The translations under genes were made by a program, and so were the position numbers. Below, piece after piece: positions 1 to 31,744 of a stretch of DNA of 64,000 nucleotides (position 1 is its first letter; every line of letters begins with the position of its first letter). The stretch comes from Phocoena phocoena (lineage: Eukaryota > Chordata > Mammalia > Artiodactyla > Phocoenidae): the NCBI RefSeq assembly GCF_963924675.1, contig NC_089239.1, forward strand, positions 6,933,001 through 6,997,000, written 5' to 3'. The notes beneath the pieces were generated by a model, which saw nothing but the letters and a program-made list of their open reading frames with translations, had not been told where the DNA came from and did not search any database.

Positions 1-192
1 CTGCGTGCCACACCTACTGAAGCCCACACACCTACGGCCCGTGCTCTGCAACAAGAGAAGCCACCACAATAAGAAGCCCGTGCACCGCCAACGAAGAGTA
101 GCTCCCGCTCGCCACAACTAGAGAAAGCCCACGTGCAGCAACGAAGACCCAACACAGCCAAAAATAAATAAATAAATTTATAAAAAAAAAAA
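1..192 (+). repeat. CHR-type SINE, long form, 3' part
   Basis: The 3' portion of a long-form SINE cut by the window edge, ending in an AATAAATAAAT-rich tail and poly(A). Confidence 0.88.
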
Positions 193-224
193 CTAACCTT
201 GACCTCTACTCCACGTCATTCACA

Positions 225-1375
225 AGAATGAATTCAAGGTGGATCAGAAACCTAGATTAAGAGCTAAAACCATGTTTTCAAAGAAAACATGGAAGAATAC
301 CTTCATGACTTCCTGAGAGCAGGCAAAGATTTATTAACTCATAGAAACCAATATAATTGTAAAGAAAAACCTGAGATGCACTTCATAAAAATTAAGAACT
401 TCAGTTCATCAGAAGACACCATTAAGAAAATGAATAGAAGAGTCAGAGTAGGAGAAAAATACTTTTTAAAAAGCCATTTCCAACAAAAGACTGTAATCCA
501 GAATATATGAAGAACTTCTACAACTCATTAAGATGACAAACAACCCAATTTTTTAAAAAAGTCAAAATATTTGAACAGAAACTTCACAAAAGAAGACAGA
601 TGAATGGCCAGTAAGCACATGAAAAAATGTCCAATATCATTAGTCGCCAAAGAAATGCTAATTTAAACCAAATGAGATACTACTACACACCCCACCAAAG
701 TGGCTAGAATTGTTTGATAACAACAAATGCTAGCAAGGATGTAGTGCAACTAAAATACTCATACACTGTTAGTGGGAATGGAGAGTCTGACAATCTCCTA
801 TAAAACTAAATGTATAATGACCCAGTAATTCTATTTCTAGGCATTGACTAAAAAGAAATAAAAACATGTTGACAAAAAAGGTCTGTACAAGAATACGCAT
901 AGCAACTTTATGTATAATAAACCTGAACTTGAAATGGCCCCAGTGTCCATTAATAGGAATATGGGTAAGCACTGTGGTATCGCACAATGGAAACTACCCT
1001 GCAGTAAAAAGGAACAAACCACAGATTCCTGTAACAGCATGGAAGAACCTCAAAAGCATTATAACAAACAATAAAAGCCAGACACAAAAGATCACACACT
1101 GCATGGTTCCATTTACATGAGTTCAAGAACAAGCAAAACGAATGGAACAGAATTGTGATGCGGGTAAAATTCACAACAGTAGTTGCCTCAGTGCCGGTAG
1201 GAGCTGGCACTGACTAGGATGGAGTATGAGGGAACTTCCTGAGGCGTAAGATTCAACGTCTCCACGGGGGATTGGCTCAACCTCAAAACTCAGTGAACGT
1301 ACACTTAAAATTTGTACATTTCATTTTATATTGTAAATTTTATATCAAAAGAAAAAACTAAACAAAAGTTAATCT
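225..1375 (+). repeat. Old L1 fragment (ORF2 3' region and 3' UTR)
   Basis: Resembles the 3' part of L1 ORF2, including wording typical of the ORF2 C-terminus (AATGGCC-CAGTAAGCACATG, TATTTCTAGGCATT), but is broken by many stops. It lies in ASH2L intron 12. A decayed L1M-age copy. Confidence 0.7.
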
Positions 1376-1585
1376 CTAGCTAATGATATGCACCCTTAAG
1401 TACTTGGCGGGGGTTAAAAAAACATGGATGAATGTGTGGGTGGGTGGGTGTGCGGGTGGAGGAATGAATGCATAACATGTTAGTGGCAGAATCTAGGTGA
1501 TGGGTATTCGGACACTGACTTTTAAGTTCTTTCAATTTTGTTATGTCTTAAAATTTTCAAAATGAAACGTTGGGAAAGACGTAAA
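1376..1585 (+). repeat. L1M-like 3' end with short GTGGGT-rich run
   Basis: A second piece like an old L1 3' end (TTTTCAAAATGAAA close), with a small GTGG/GGGT simple-repeat run at 1435-1458. Confidence 0.4.
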
Positions 1586-1626
1586 TGGATAAGCATCATT
1601 AAGAGAACACACAGTTGAAGGCATCA

Positions 1627-23199
<21,573 letters not shown>

Positions 23200-23218
23200 C
23201 ACTGCCGCCTCCCAGACT

Positions 23219-23228
23219 TCTCGCGAGA
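23219..23228. promoter_or_regulatory. TCTCGCGAGA palindromic promoter element
   Basis: A perfect 10-bp palindrome TCTCGCGAGA, 20 bp upstream of the ASH2L start codon, with a near-copy TCTCGCGCGAG at 23241-23251. This motif is known from CpG-island promoters of housekeeping genes and is bound by BANP (and linked to ZBTB33) in a methylation-sensitive way. The motif is seen; binding here is inference. Confidence 0.75.
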
Positions 23229-23741
23229 ATACTGTCTGCGTCTCGCGCGAGTCGCTCACTGGCCCTCTAGCCTTCAAATAGTAAAGATTCGCAGTGAGTA
23301 CACCGCCTGCCAAGGGAAGGCGCGCTCTAAGCCGACGCTTTAAGGTCGGCAGGGCAGACAGAGGTGGGCGGGGCCTCGGGGCTGGGTAGCTACAGACCGA
23401 GCCACGTGAAGGCGGAGGAGATGAGATTACTCGTTGGATTTCCTCTAGGGCTCACTTCATTTCAGGGTGGACGCTGCGCATTTTCGTGACCGGGACGAAA
23501 TCACCGCGCGGATGAGGCGCCTTGAGAGCGCTGGCAGCCTAGAGGCTTTGAAGGCTGTGATGTGCATTGCAGACTTTCCTCACCGTTAGACGTGGGAAAC
23601 GTCTTCCCGCCCAGAAGTAGTTTGTTGTACTGCCCTCGTGATCTGCCACTTTGAGCAGGTTTCCTAGTGGCGTCTGGAGATGGGCGGCTTAATTTTGTGA
23701 CTTTAAAATTAATTGAAAATTTAAATCAAAAAAGTAATTGG

Positions 23742-23855
23742 GGAATTCCGTGGTTAGGATTCGGCGCTTTCACCGTGGAGGCCCAGGTTTAATCCCTGGT
23801 CAGGGAACTGAGATACCGCAAGCCGCACAACACGGCCAAAACAAAATAACAACAA
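23742..23855 (+). repeat. CHR-type SINE, short form, with 5' end damage
   Basis: The head has lost several bases (GGGAATTCCGTGGTTAGG). Duplication AAAAAGTAATTGG at 23729-23741 and 23856-23868. Confidence 0.9.
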
Positions 23856-23868
23856 AAAAAGTAATTGG

Positions 23869-24570
23869 TAAGAGATCACCATGTGATTTGGCATAGAACT
23901 TTGAAGTCGTTGAAAGAATTGAGTTGAACTGATTTCTAAATGGGAATCTGCTTGTTTATGTAAACAGAGGTTGTCAGCTCTTATATCTATAAACACGAAA
24001 AATAGGAATAGAATTGATGCTGAACCTGTCTCATTCTAGCAGTAGCGATATTCATGGATATATGGATTAACTGAAAATCGAATCCTCAGTCTCATTAAGA
24101 ATTGCATCTCTAATACAATTTTAATTTTTATGTTTAGTAATCAAAATGTATACTATGTTTATTCGATCAGTTGTATACTGATAATTGACTGAAGAAATAT
24201 TTTAACACTAGAGATTTATGGTCACAGAAAGTATATAAAAATTTAATTTCAACTTTTATACATATTTTTATTGCAGAGAAGTATTTAGCCTTTAGTAAAA
24301 AAAGATATATACACATATGTATTAATTACCTATATATTTTTATATGTGGGTGCATATATATATGTTCCACTTTATCTTATGAAGGAAGAAGAACGGAAAT
24401 AAGATGATGTAAAATTTCCAGCTATTAAAGAAATCTTGTTCATGTATTTTTTGTTTTTTTTAAGTATACTCTTCAGTGGTTTTTATTTATTTTGCTTTTT
24501 AAGTTTTTTTTTTAATGTGGACCATTTTTTTTTTTAAGTCTTTATCGAATTTGTTACGATATTGCTTCTT
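23869..24570. other. AT-rich intergenic segment
   Basis: Strongly AT-rich with TATATA runs near 24300-24365; no gene or clear repeat family. Confidence 0.5.
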
Positions 24571-24574
24571 TTTA

Positions 24575-24690
24575 GGTTTTGGTTTTCTGGCCGCAAGGCA
24601 TGTGGGATCTTAGGTCCCGGACCAGGGATTGAACCCGCACCCCCTGCATTGGAAGGCAAAGTCTTACACTGGACCTCCAAGGAAGTCCCT
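24575..24690 (-). repeat. CHR-type SINE, short form, minus strand (first of tandem pair)
   Basis: Short-form copy directly abutting a second copy in the same orientation. Confidence 0.88.
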
Positions 24691-24816
24691 GTTTTGGGGG
24701 GTTTTTTTGGCGGTACCGCATGGCTTGTGGGATCTTAGTTCCCTGACCAGGGATTGAACCCAGGCCCTGGCAATGGAAGTGCCAAGTCCTAACCACTGGA
24801 CTGCCAGGGAATTCCC
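24691..24816 (-). repeat. CHR-type SINE, short form, minus strand (second of tandem pair)
   Basis: Starts in the tail of the neighbour at 24575-24690; the two differ at many positions, so this is two insertions, not a recent duplication. Confidence 0.88.
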
Positions 24817-24973
24817 TATATCTTTTTTTTTTTTAATGCCAGTAGTGACACACTAAATCGATTTGATGACCCAAATTTGAAAAACACTGGTATAGCATTG
24901 TTTTCAAAGGGCAGTGGTCTGGGGATTGAACCCTGGACAGCATCTGCATTTTAAATGAAAGTCATGAATGATC

Positions 24974-25724
24974 TGAAACCAAGTCCCCCTAAAACCGAGT
25001 TCCCTTACTCAATTTATGATTAATCTCTCTATCTAAAACTTCATTCCCTTTCTTGTCCCCTCTGAGCTCAATTCCTTGTTTACTGAACAGTAATCAACCA
25101 GAGTCAGATGATTAAAATTGCTGTGGTCAATAACATCGTTAATATACTAAAATTGCTATTATAGACATCACCATTAACGTACAAACTCAGATTGTTTCTC
25201 CAGGGCAAGATGAGCTAATAGACCCTGGCCACAGAATGTAAACCAGAGACATTCTGACTCTCGAAACTATGATTAAGAACCAGTGTTCTTTTTTTTTTTT
25301 TTTTTTTTGCGGTACGCGGGCCTTTCACTGTTGTGGCCCCAGATGCGCAGGCTCAGCGGCCATGGCTCATGGGCCCAGCTGCTCTGCGGCATGTGGGATC
25401 CTCCCGGGCCGGGGCACGATCCCGCATCCCCTGCATCGGCAGGCGGACTCTCAACCACTGCGCCACCAGGGAAGCCCAGAACCAGTGTTCTTAATCAAAA
25501 TGTGAAATGTCACAAGACAGTGTTTAATCCCAGCCTCTTTGGTCTTCCCCTTTAAAACACCCCAGACTCAAAGACCAAGTTGGAGAGTGGATCTGCAGCT
25601 TGTCTCCCACTCCCTCATTTGGTGCCCTGCAATAAATGCTGTATTTTCCTTCACCACATCCTGGTGTTGGTAGATTGAATTTGCTTCACGTTTGGCCAGC
25701 AGACCTAACTTTAGTTTGGTAACA
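24974..25724 (+). mobile_element. Decayed ERV1-type LTR, interrupted by a SINE
   Basis: Begins TGAAACC and ends GGTAACA. Its 3' part has CCTTTAAAACACC, a CTGCAATAAATGCTG polyadenylation region and the usual ERV1 U5 wording. No retroviral genes adjoin it. Its first ~100 bp resemble the element at 27999. Class assigned by style, not alignment. Confidence 0.55.
25291..25477 (-). repeat. CHR-type SINE, 205-bp form with ~28-bp internal deletion
   Basis: Inserted in the LTR; duplication AGAACCAGTGTTCTT at 25276-25290 and 25478-25492. The block TCCGTTGCGGAGCACAGGCT-like present in all sister copies is missing between GTGGCC and GATGCGCAG. Confidence 0.92.
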
Positions 25725-25914
25725 TTCATTTTAAAAGTCCTAAATGATTTCAATGGAGTAATAGAGTGGTGGGGGCAGAATTCACATTGCAATGGATTGA
25801 GAAGTGAATAGAGGGCTGGAAGTAGAAATAGCTGTGTAGACAAATCTTCCCACCTTTTCCTTTTACCTCTATAAAGAGAAAACCTGAGTCAATAGGGAAA
25901 AATGTCAACATCTG

Positions 25915-26370
25915 CTAAATTTGCTAGTCTGTTGCATGATGTCTTGATGTCTCATGGCAGAAAGAATTCAGTGAGAAACAAAGTGATAGGTAAGAAGTGG
26001 ATTTATTTAGAGAGAAACACACTCCACAGACAGAGGGCCATGTGGGCCATGTCAGAAGGTGAGAGCAGCCCCTAGGGTACAGGGTTGTCAGTTGTTATAG
26101 GGGTGGGTAATTTCATAGGCTTATGAAAGGGAGGACTATTCCAAGTATTTTGGGGAAGGGGCGGATATTTCCAGGAATTGGGCCACCGCCCCCTTTTTGA
26201 CCTTTATGGTTGGCCTTGGAACTGTCATGGCACCCGTGGGTGTGTTACAATGAGTCTATTCAGAAGCTCAAGGTCTAGTGGAAGTCATCTTGTCCGCCAT
26301 CTTGGACCTGTTCTAATTAGTTTATGTCGTGTCCCTGGGCTATGTCATTCTTTTAAAGATTGTGCCCTGC
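25915..26370 (-). mobile_element. Decayed LTR (ERV1-like), minus strand
   Basis: Read on the minus strand it ends with CTCTAAATAAATCCACTTC, TCACTTTGTTTCTCACTG and GAGACATCAAGACATCATGC, wording of cetartiodactyl ERV LTR 3' ends. No internal genes seen. Confidence 0.5.
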
Positions 26371-26379
26371 CCCCTTCTC

Positions 26380-27131
26380 TCCTGCTTCAGTTCCAGCAAG
26401 GAACCAGAACCTGTGCCATCAACATCCGGCATGAGTGAAATTGCAGCTTGCCCTCTGTTTCCTATTGCTGATGACCCTGCAGCTCTACCATCTCTCACCT
26501 CCACTCCCTCCTCCAGTCAGTAACTCTTCTTTTTTTTTTAAATAAATTTATTTATTTTATGTATTTATTTTTGGCTGTGTTGGGTTTTTGTTGCTGCATG
26601 CAGGCTTTCTCTAGTTGCATTGAGCAGGGGCTGCTCTTTGTTCCGGTGTGCGGGCTTCTCACTGCGGTGGCTTCTCTTGTTGCCGAGCGTGGGCTCTAGG
26701 CCCGCGGGCTTCAGTAGTTGTGGCTCGCGGACTTAGCTGCTCCGTGGCATGTGGGATCTTCCCGGACCAGGGCTCGAACCCATGTCCCCTGCATCGGCAG
26801 GCAGATTCTTAACCACTGTGCCACCAGGGAAGCCCCTCAGTAACTCTTCTTGTCTGTTCATTCAGTGCCAGCCCCTGTGTGGCAGCTGTTGTACTGGACT
26901 ACTGTACTTTTCAAGGTACTGTACTGGAAGATTAAACATGTTTTCTTTATTTTTTGTTTGTTTTTTATGTATTATTTGTGTGAAAAGTAGTATAAACCTA
27001 TTACAGTACAGCACTATATGGATGATTGTGTTAGTTGGGTACCTAGGCTAACTTTGTTGGACTTATGAACAAATTGGACTTACGAATGCACCCTCGGAAC
27101 AGAACTTGTTCGTATGTAGGGGACTTACTGT
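26380..27131. mobile_element. Decayed DNA transposon (Tigger-like) split by a SINE
   Basis: Left part keeps a short frame containing EPEPVPSTSG, resembling the C-terminus of pogo/Tigger transposases. The right part ends with TTCGTATGTAGGGGACTTAC and TGTA. The SINE at 26532-26836 splits it. No functional transposase. Confidence 0.5.
26532..26836 (-). repeat. CHR-type SINE, long form, minus strand
   Basis: Duplication TCAGTAACTCTTCTT at 26517-26531 and 26837-26851, so the flanking transposon halves can be rejoined exactly. Confidence 0.93.
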
Positions 27132-27139
27132 AATAATGA

Positions 27140-27594
27140 TCTTAAGGGAACAAAAGGACAAACTTAACAGGCAAGAGAATTAACAATGGCAAAGATAACA
27201 AATCAGATGTAAAGACTCCCAGTTCTACTTCAATGGTAAGGACTAGCCTAAAGCACTGTCTTGAGCTGTTTTGCAGAATTTAAATCCCTCTTCAAGTGCT
27301 CAATCACCAGATCAACTGGAACCTAAGGGGTGATGATGTTGACCTTTTCTGACCCTCCTGACTTCAATCAACTAAAGCTTGGACTGTCCACTGCTCAAGC
27401 CCCTTCATGAACATGCACGTACCCTTAGGTTAAAACTTTCCCAGTTTTGCTATTTGGAAACACTACTTTGAGAAAGATCCCTGGTGTTCTCTTTACTTGA
27501 TACAAGTACTAAGTCCTTCCTTCTTCTTATCTTTGGCTTGGTTATATCTTATGGCTCGACATCCACCAAGAGGAGACCCAGTTTTCAGGTAACA
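27140..27594 (+). mobile_element. Possible LTR 3' half
   Basis: Contains CCAGTTTTGCTATTTGGAAA, AAAGATCCCTGGTGTTCTC and a GGTAACA end, reminiscent of an ERV1 LTR R-U5 part. No internal region. Weak call. Confidence 0.35.
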
Positions 27595-27604
27595 CCAGGA
27601 CAGG

Positions 27605-27969
27605 TTTTTTTGTTTTGTTTTATTTTATTTTTATTTTTATTTTTTGGCGGTATGCGGGCCTCTCACTGCTGTGGCCTCTCCTGTTGCGGAGCACAGGCTC
27701 CGGACGCACAGGCTCAGCGGCCGTGGCTCACGGGCCCAGCCGCTCCACAGCATGTGGGATCCTCCCGGACCGGGGCACGAACCCATGTCCCCTGCATCGG
27801 CAGGCAGACTCTCAACCACTGCGCCACCAGGGAAGCCCTGTTTTGTTTTATTTTTGTTTTTGTTTTGGCCGCGTGGCTTGTGGGATCTCAGTTCCCCAAC
27901 CAGGGATTGAACCTGGGCCCCAGCAGTGAAAACCTGGAATCCTAACCATTAGGCCACAAGGGAACTCCC
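27605..27969 (-). repeat. CHR-type SINE, short form, minus strand, interrupted in its tail
   Basis: The short-form body is at 27850-27969 with outer flanks GGACAGG and AGACAGG. The 205-bp SINE at 27627-27838 sits in its T-rich tail. Confidence 0.85.
27627..27838 (-). repeat. CHR-type SINE, 205-bp form nested in a SINE tail
   Basis: Flanked by TGTTTTGTTTTATTTT on both sides, a piece of the host SINE tail, which orders the insertions: short form first, middle form second. Confidence 0.88.
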
Positions 27970-27998
27970 AAGACAGGTATTAAAGTGAACTAACCTAC

Positions 27999-28875
27999 TG
28001 AAACCTAGTCCCCCAAAACCGAGTTCCCCAGCCGAGTTTATGGTTAACCTCTGTATCCAAAACTTTATTCCCTCCCTTTCTTGTCCTGTACCTGTTCCCC
28101 TAAAGATTGAGGAGCATCACAGAAAAGGGGGATTGAAACTGCCAGGGTACAAAAGCCTTTCCCTCCCCCCACCCCCCGCTTTTTTTTTTTTTTTTTTGGC
28201 TGTGCTGCGTGGCTTAGCAAGATTTTCATTCCCGACCAGGGATCAAACCCGTGCCCCCTGCAGGGGAAGGGGAAGCGCAAGGTCCTAACCACTGGACCAC
28301 CAGGAAATTCCCCTCCCCCACTTCTTTTTGTAGGAAAAGGCTTTAGTCTCCTCCACCTTCCCTGAGTTCCAAAGACCACATTCAAGCAGTTATTAATTAG
28401 AGAAGTGAAGGAATGCAGAAGCAAAGGAAAAGCAGTCAAAAACAACAGTTCAGCCATGAAACAGAGTCCTAGTTCCTCCTCAAGGGATATACATCACAAT
28501 CTGACACAGATCTTTGGGTTGTTTATATAGGAACTAAGACCTCCCCCAACCCCACCACCCAGGTGGAGGATGGTGACTACTTGCTGAGACCCCAGACTGG
28601 TTGGAACCAGAAAGTTGATGATTGACATTCCTGGAACACCACTGTTACCTCACCACCACCCAATTAGGAGAAAGTGACACACCCCGCAGCCATCACCCCA
28701 GACGTTGCCTTTAAAAACTCTTCCCTGAAAACCATCTGGGAGTTTGGGTCTTCTGAGCACAAGCTGCCCATTCCTGCTGGGCCCTGCAATAAGCCTTTCT
28801 CTGCTCCAAACGCTGATGGTTTTGGTTTGTAGGGCCTCACTGTGTGTTGGGTACGTGAACTTGGGTTCAACAACA
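27999..28875 (+). mobile_element. Decayed ERV1-type LTR, interrupted by a SINE
   Basis: Starts TGAAACC like the LTR at 24974, has a CCTTTAAAAACTCTTCC promoter-like box, GGGCCCTGCAATAAGCC (mutated AATAAA) and ends in CAACAACA. No coding region attached; described only as an old solo LTR. Confidence 0.55.
28181..28311 (-). repeat. CHR-type SINE, short form, minus strand
   Basis: T(19) then GGCTGTGCTGCGTGGC; ends CAGGAAATTCCC. Inserted in the LTR at 27999-28875; C-rich flanks duplicated. Confidence 0.9.
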
Positions 28876-29172
28876 CTATTTCTGTCACCTTTGGAGCAGA
28901 GAAAAAATGGTCCAGACCCTTAAGGAACTGAGGATTTTCTTCTCATTTAAAAGGAAAACAGAGATACATGTGAACTGAACTGGATTCTAATTCTGCAGAA
29001 ACTGACCCAAATCTGTGTCCATTTTACATCTCTGTGTCAGCACCTACACTCACCTCTTGCATGAATATTTTCTTGCTGTTCCCTCAGAAATGAATGAAGC
29101 TTTCCAGAAATTCCTACCACTTAACAACCCACTATTAGATCTGCCTCCTCCCAGGAGCCTGCCCTTAGTAAA

Positions 29173-29484
29173 ATATAGTCATCCCTTGGAATCAGGGGGA
29201 TTGGCTCCAGGGCCCCTGAGAAAACCAAAGTCTTCAGATGCTTAAGTCCCTTATATAAAATGCATACAACCTACACAAATCCTCCTGTACACTTTAAATC
29301 ATCTCTATGTTACCCATAATACCTAATACAATGTAAGAGCTATGTATATAGTTGCTGGTGTATGAGATATTCAAGTTTTGCTCTTTAGAATTATCTGGAA
29401 TTTTAAAAAGTATGTGTTTTTGATTTGCAGTTGGTCGAATCCACAGATGCAGACCCTGTTGATATGGAGGGCCAGCTGGAGTGG
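29173..29484. mobile_element. Non-autonomous Tigger-like DNA transposon
   Basis: Ends AGTCATCCCTTGGAATCAG and GATATGGAGGGCCAGCTG are inverted-repeat-like; inside are TTAAGTCCCTTATATAAAAT and TACCTAATACAATGTAA, typical of an abundant mammalian TcMar-Tigger MITE. Confidence 0.65.
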
Positions 29485-29640
29485 CTCAAGCAGTACTTCA
29501 CAGAAGCCAGACATCTGGGGATGGGACCTGAGATTTCTAACAAGCTCCCAGGTGATGGCAAGGATGCTAGGCTGAGGATCACAGTTGGAGTAGCAGGGAG
29601 CAGAGTGTCTCTAGCTCTATTTCATCTCCCCACGAGCTTC
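29485..29640. repeat. MER5-like hAT-Charlie fragment
   Basis: GGACCTGAGATTTCTAACAA followed by GCTCCCAGGTGATGGCAAGG and GAGGATCACAG resembles MER5A. No terminal repeats kept. Confidence 0.45.
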
Positions 29641-29855
29641 TCTAATGTGCTCCTTTTCCAAAGTGTTACTGAGCCAAACTTGGGTCCGAAGTGAAGCCAA
29701 TCTACTGACATCTCCTCCACCTGAGACTTTGGAACTCAGGGAAGGTGTGGTGGTGAAGGAGTGTAGCATTTACTGCAGGACACCAAGAAAGGAGTCCAAG
29801 GCAGCTAGTACTCAAAAGATCGAACTCCCAGATGGGTTTCTGGAAAGCATTTTTA

Positions 29856-29998
29856 TTTTTTAAAAAATATTTATTTATTTGGTTGTACCAGGTCTTAGTT
29901 GCAGCATATGGGATCTAGTTCCCTGACCAGGGATCAAACCCAGGCCGCCTGCATGGGGAGCACAGAGTCTTAGTCACTGAACCACCAGGGAAGTCCCA
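29856..29998 (-). repeat. CHR-type SINE, short/intermediate form, minus strand
   Basis: Duplication GGAAAGCATTTTTA at 29842-29855 and 29999-30012; tail of TTTATTTA units. Confidence 0.92.
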
Positions 29999-30012
29999 GG
30001 AAAGCATTTTTA

Positions 30013-30500
30013 AAGGCAAGATGAGGAAGGGGAAGTCCCAGGGTGCACAGTTCTCTGATTGGCCAGGGTGGTGTCACAGGGGTTAACAATCCTTAGGCTC
30101 CAGCAGGGCTGGGGGCTACGTGCTCATGGTCATCAAGTAGTTAATTTCTTCCATTTGGTGGTGGTTTTAGCGTCTGGAAAACAACTCAGGAAATGTGTGC
30201 CAGATACTGTTATCTAGGTGCTTCAGAGAGGAGCTAAAGCAGAGGATATGGGGGAGGGGTTCTGTCCTGGGAAGGCCCCATAACATCCTGCTTGGTTACA
30301 ACAGGGCTTTGTTTAAAACTCACAATAACTAACCCTGCTTAGCTATTACTTGATGTAGCAGAAGAGTTCTGAAATCGTAAATTTCCCCTCTTTTCCCTCT
30401 TTAGTCTTCTTGCCACACTCCTTCCCTCTCTCCCTTTCCACAAAGTGTATAACCCTGGCTTTGCATTAGAATCACCTGGGGCGCTTAAAACAAAAAAGAC
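30013..30500. other. Intergenic, nothing firm recognised
   Basis: Unique-looking; the last 60 nt (GCATTAGAATCACCTGGGG) may be the end of a MER5-like element. Confidence 0.4.
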
Positions 30501-30502
30501 AT

Positions 30503-30706
30503 GGGCGTCCCTGGTGGCGCAGTGGTTGAGAGTCCGCCTGCCAATGCAGGGTACACGGGCTCCTGCCCCGGTCTGGGAAGGTGCCACATGCCGCGGAGCG
30601 GCTGGGCCCATGAGCCATGGCCGCTGAGCCTGCGCGTCCGGAGCCTGTGCTCCGCAACGGGAGAGACCACAACAGTGAGAGGCCCGCATACCGCAAAAAA
30701 AAAAAA
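30503..30706 (+). repeat. CHR-type SINE, 205-bp form
   Basis: Near-consensus body with A(13) tail; flanking AAAAAAGACA and AAGAAGACAG suggest an imperfect duplication. Confidence 0.9.
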
Positions 30707-30716
30707 AGAAGACAGT

Positions 30717-31001
30717 GGGCTTCCCTGGTGGCGCAGTGGTTGAGAATCTGCCTGCTAATGCAGGGGACACGGGTTTGAGCCCTGGTCTGGGAAGATCCCA
30801 CATGCCGCGGATCAACTAGGCCCGTGAGCCACAACTACTGAGCCTTCGCGTCTGGAGCCTGTGCTCCGCAACAAGAGAAGCCGTGGTAGTAAGAGGCCCA
30901 CGCACCGCGATGACGAGTGGTCCCCGCTTGCCACAACTAGAGAAAGCCCTCGCACAGAAACGAAGACCCAACACAGCAAAAATTAATTAATTAATTAATA
31001 A
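30717..31001 (+). repeat. CHR-type SINE, long form (compact)
   Basis: Follows the previous SINE after only about 10 bp. One internal CACAACTACTGAGCC unit and a (TTAA)n tail. Confidence 0.9.
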
Positions 31002-31170
31002 ACTCCTACTCCCAACATCTTATTAAAAAAAAAGACAATACCCTTTGGACAATATAACTGAACCCTATAAAAGAGGGATCCAGAAACTGAGAGCGTTAAA
31101 AAAGCTTCCCACGTGGTTCTAATGTGCCTCCGGGAGAAAGCGCTGCATGAAAAAGAAATAGCCTTTACAG

Positions 31171-31280
31171 GGACTTCTGTGGTGGCCCAGTGGTTAGAAC
31201 TCTGCGCTTCCATTGCTGGCGGCACTGGTTCGATCCCCGGTTGGGGAACTAAGATCTCGCAAGCCGTGCGGCAAAAATAA
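31171..31280 (+). repeat. CHR-type SINE, short form
   Basis: GGACTTCTGTGGTGGCCCAG head, CTGGTTCGATCCCCGG B box, short AAAAATAAA tail. Confidence 0.88.
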
Positions 31281-31284
31281 ACCC

Positions 31285-31735
31285 CTATAATACATGTTCT
31301 TAGAAGAACAGAAAGGACGCTGCACATAACTAAGATGTTTGGGGTAAATGCTTTTTCCTCCCACACGAAGAGATTACCCAGGAGATGAGAAAGGGATGGG
31401 CCATGACTATGTAGTAAGTCCAGATAGACTGGGACTCAGCCTTGCGGAGATGTGGGTGCCCTGGTGTGGCCCAGAGGAGGCAGGAAGACTCCCGTGTCCT
31501 CTAACCTGGTCCATACGTAGCGGAGGGAGCAGCCGGAGCTGAAGGGCCAAGGCTTCAATGACACACGTGGGCCCATAACTGGATACCAGGTGGGACGAGG
31601 GAAGGCTCGGTGGATGCCTAAATGCATAGATAGCATCAAGCACCAGCTGCCCGGACCCTGACACCTGCAACCCTGTCCCCAGGAAGAGAGAGGAGCCTCA
31701 AATGAAGCCTGGATGTACCACCCGCAACAGAACAC
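31285..31735. other. Intergenic, nothing recognised
   Basis: GC-moderate unique sequence with overlapping short frames and no domain match. Confidence 0.4.
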
Positions 31736-31744
31736 AGTTCACAA

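Noticed and set aside
23200..23313. Apparent 38-residue N-terminal extension of ASH2L
   Set aside because: The frame is open upstream, but the putative start at 23311-23313 is TTG, not ATG. The ATG at 23197-23199 gives exactly the expected length.
26329..26523. Possible domesticated transposase gene (frame with EPEPVPSTSG)
   Set aside because: Only ~60 codons, no DNA-binding or DDE region, interrupted by a SINE directly after; a fossil.
24974..28875. Possible provirus between two LTR-like elements
   Set aside because: The intervening 2.3 kb contains an opposite-strand LTR, a Tigger element and a SINE but no gag, pol or env resemblance.
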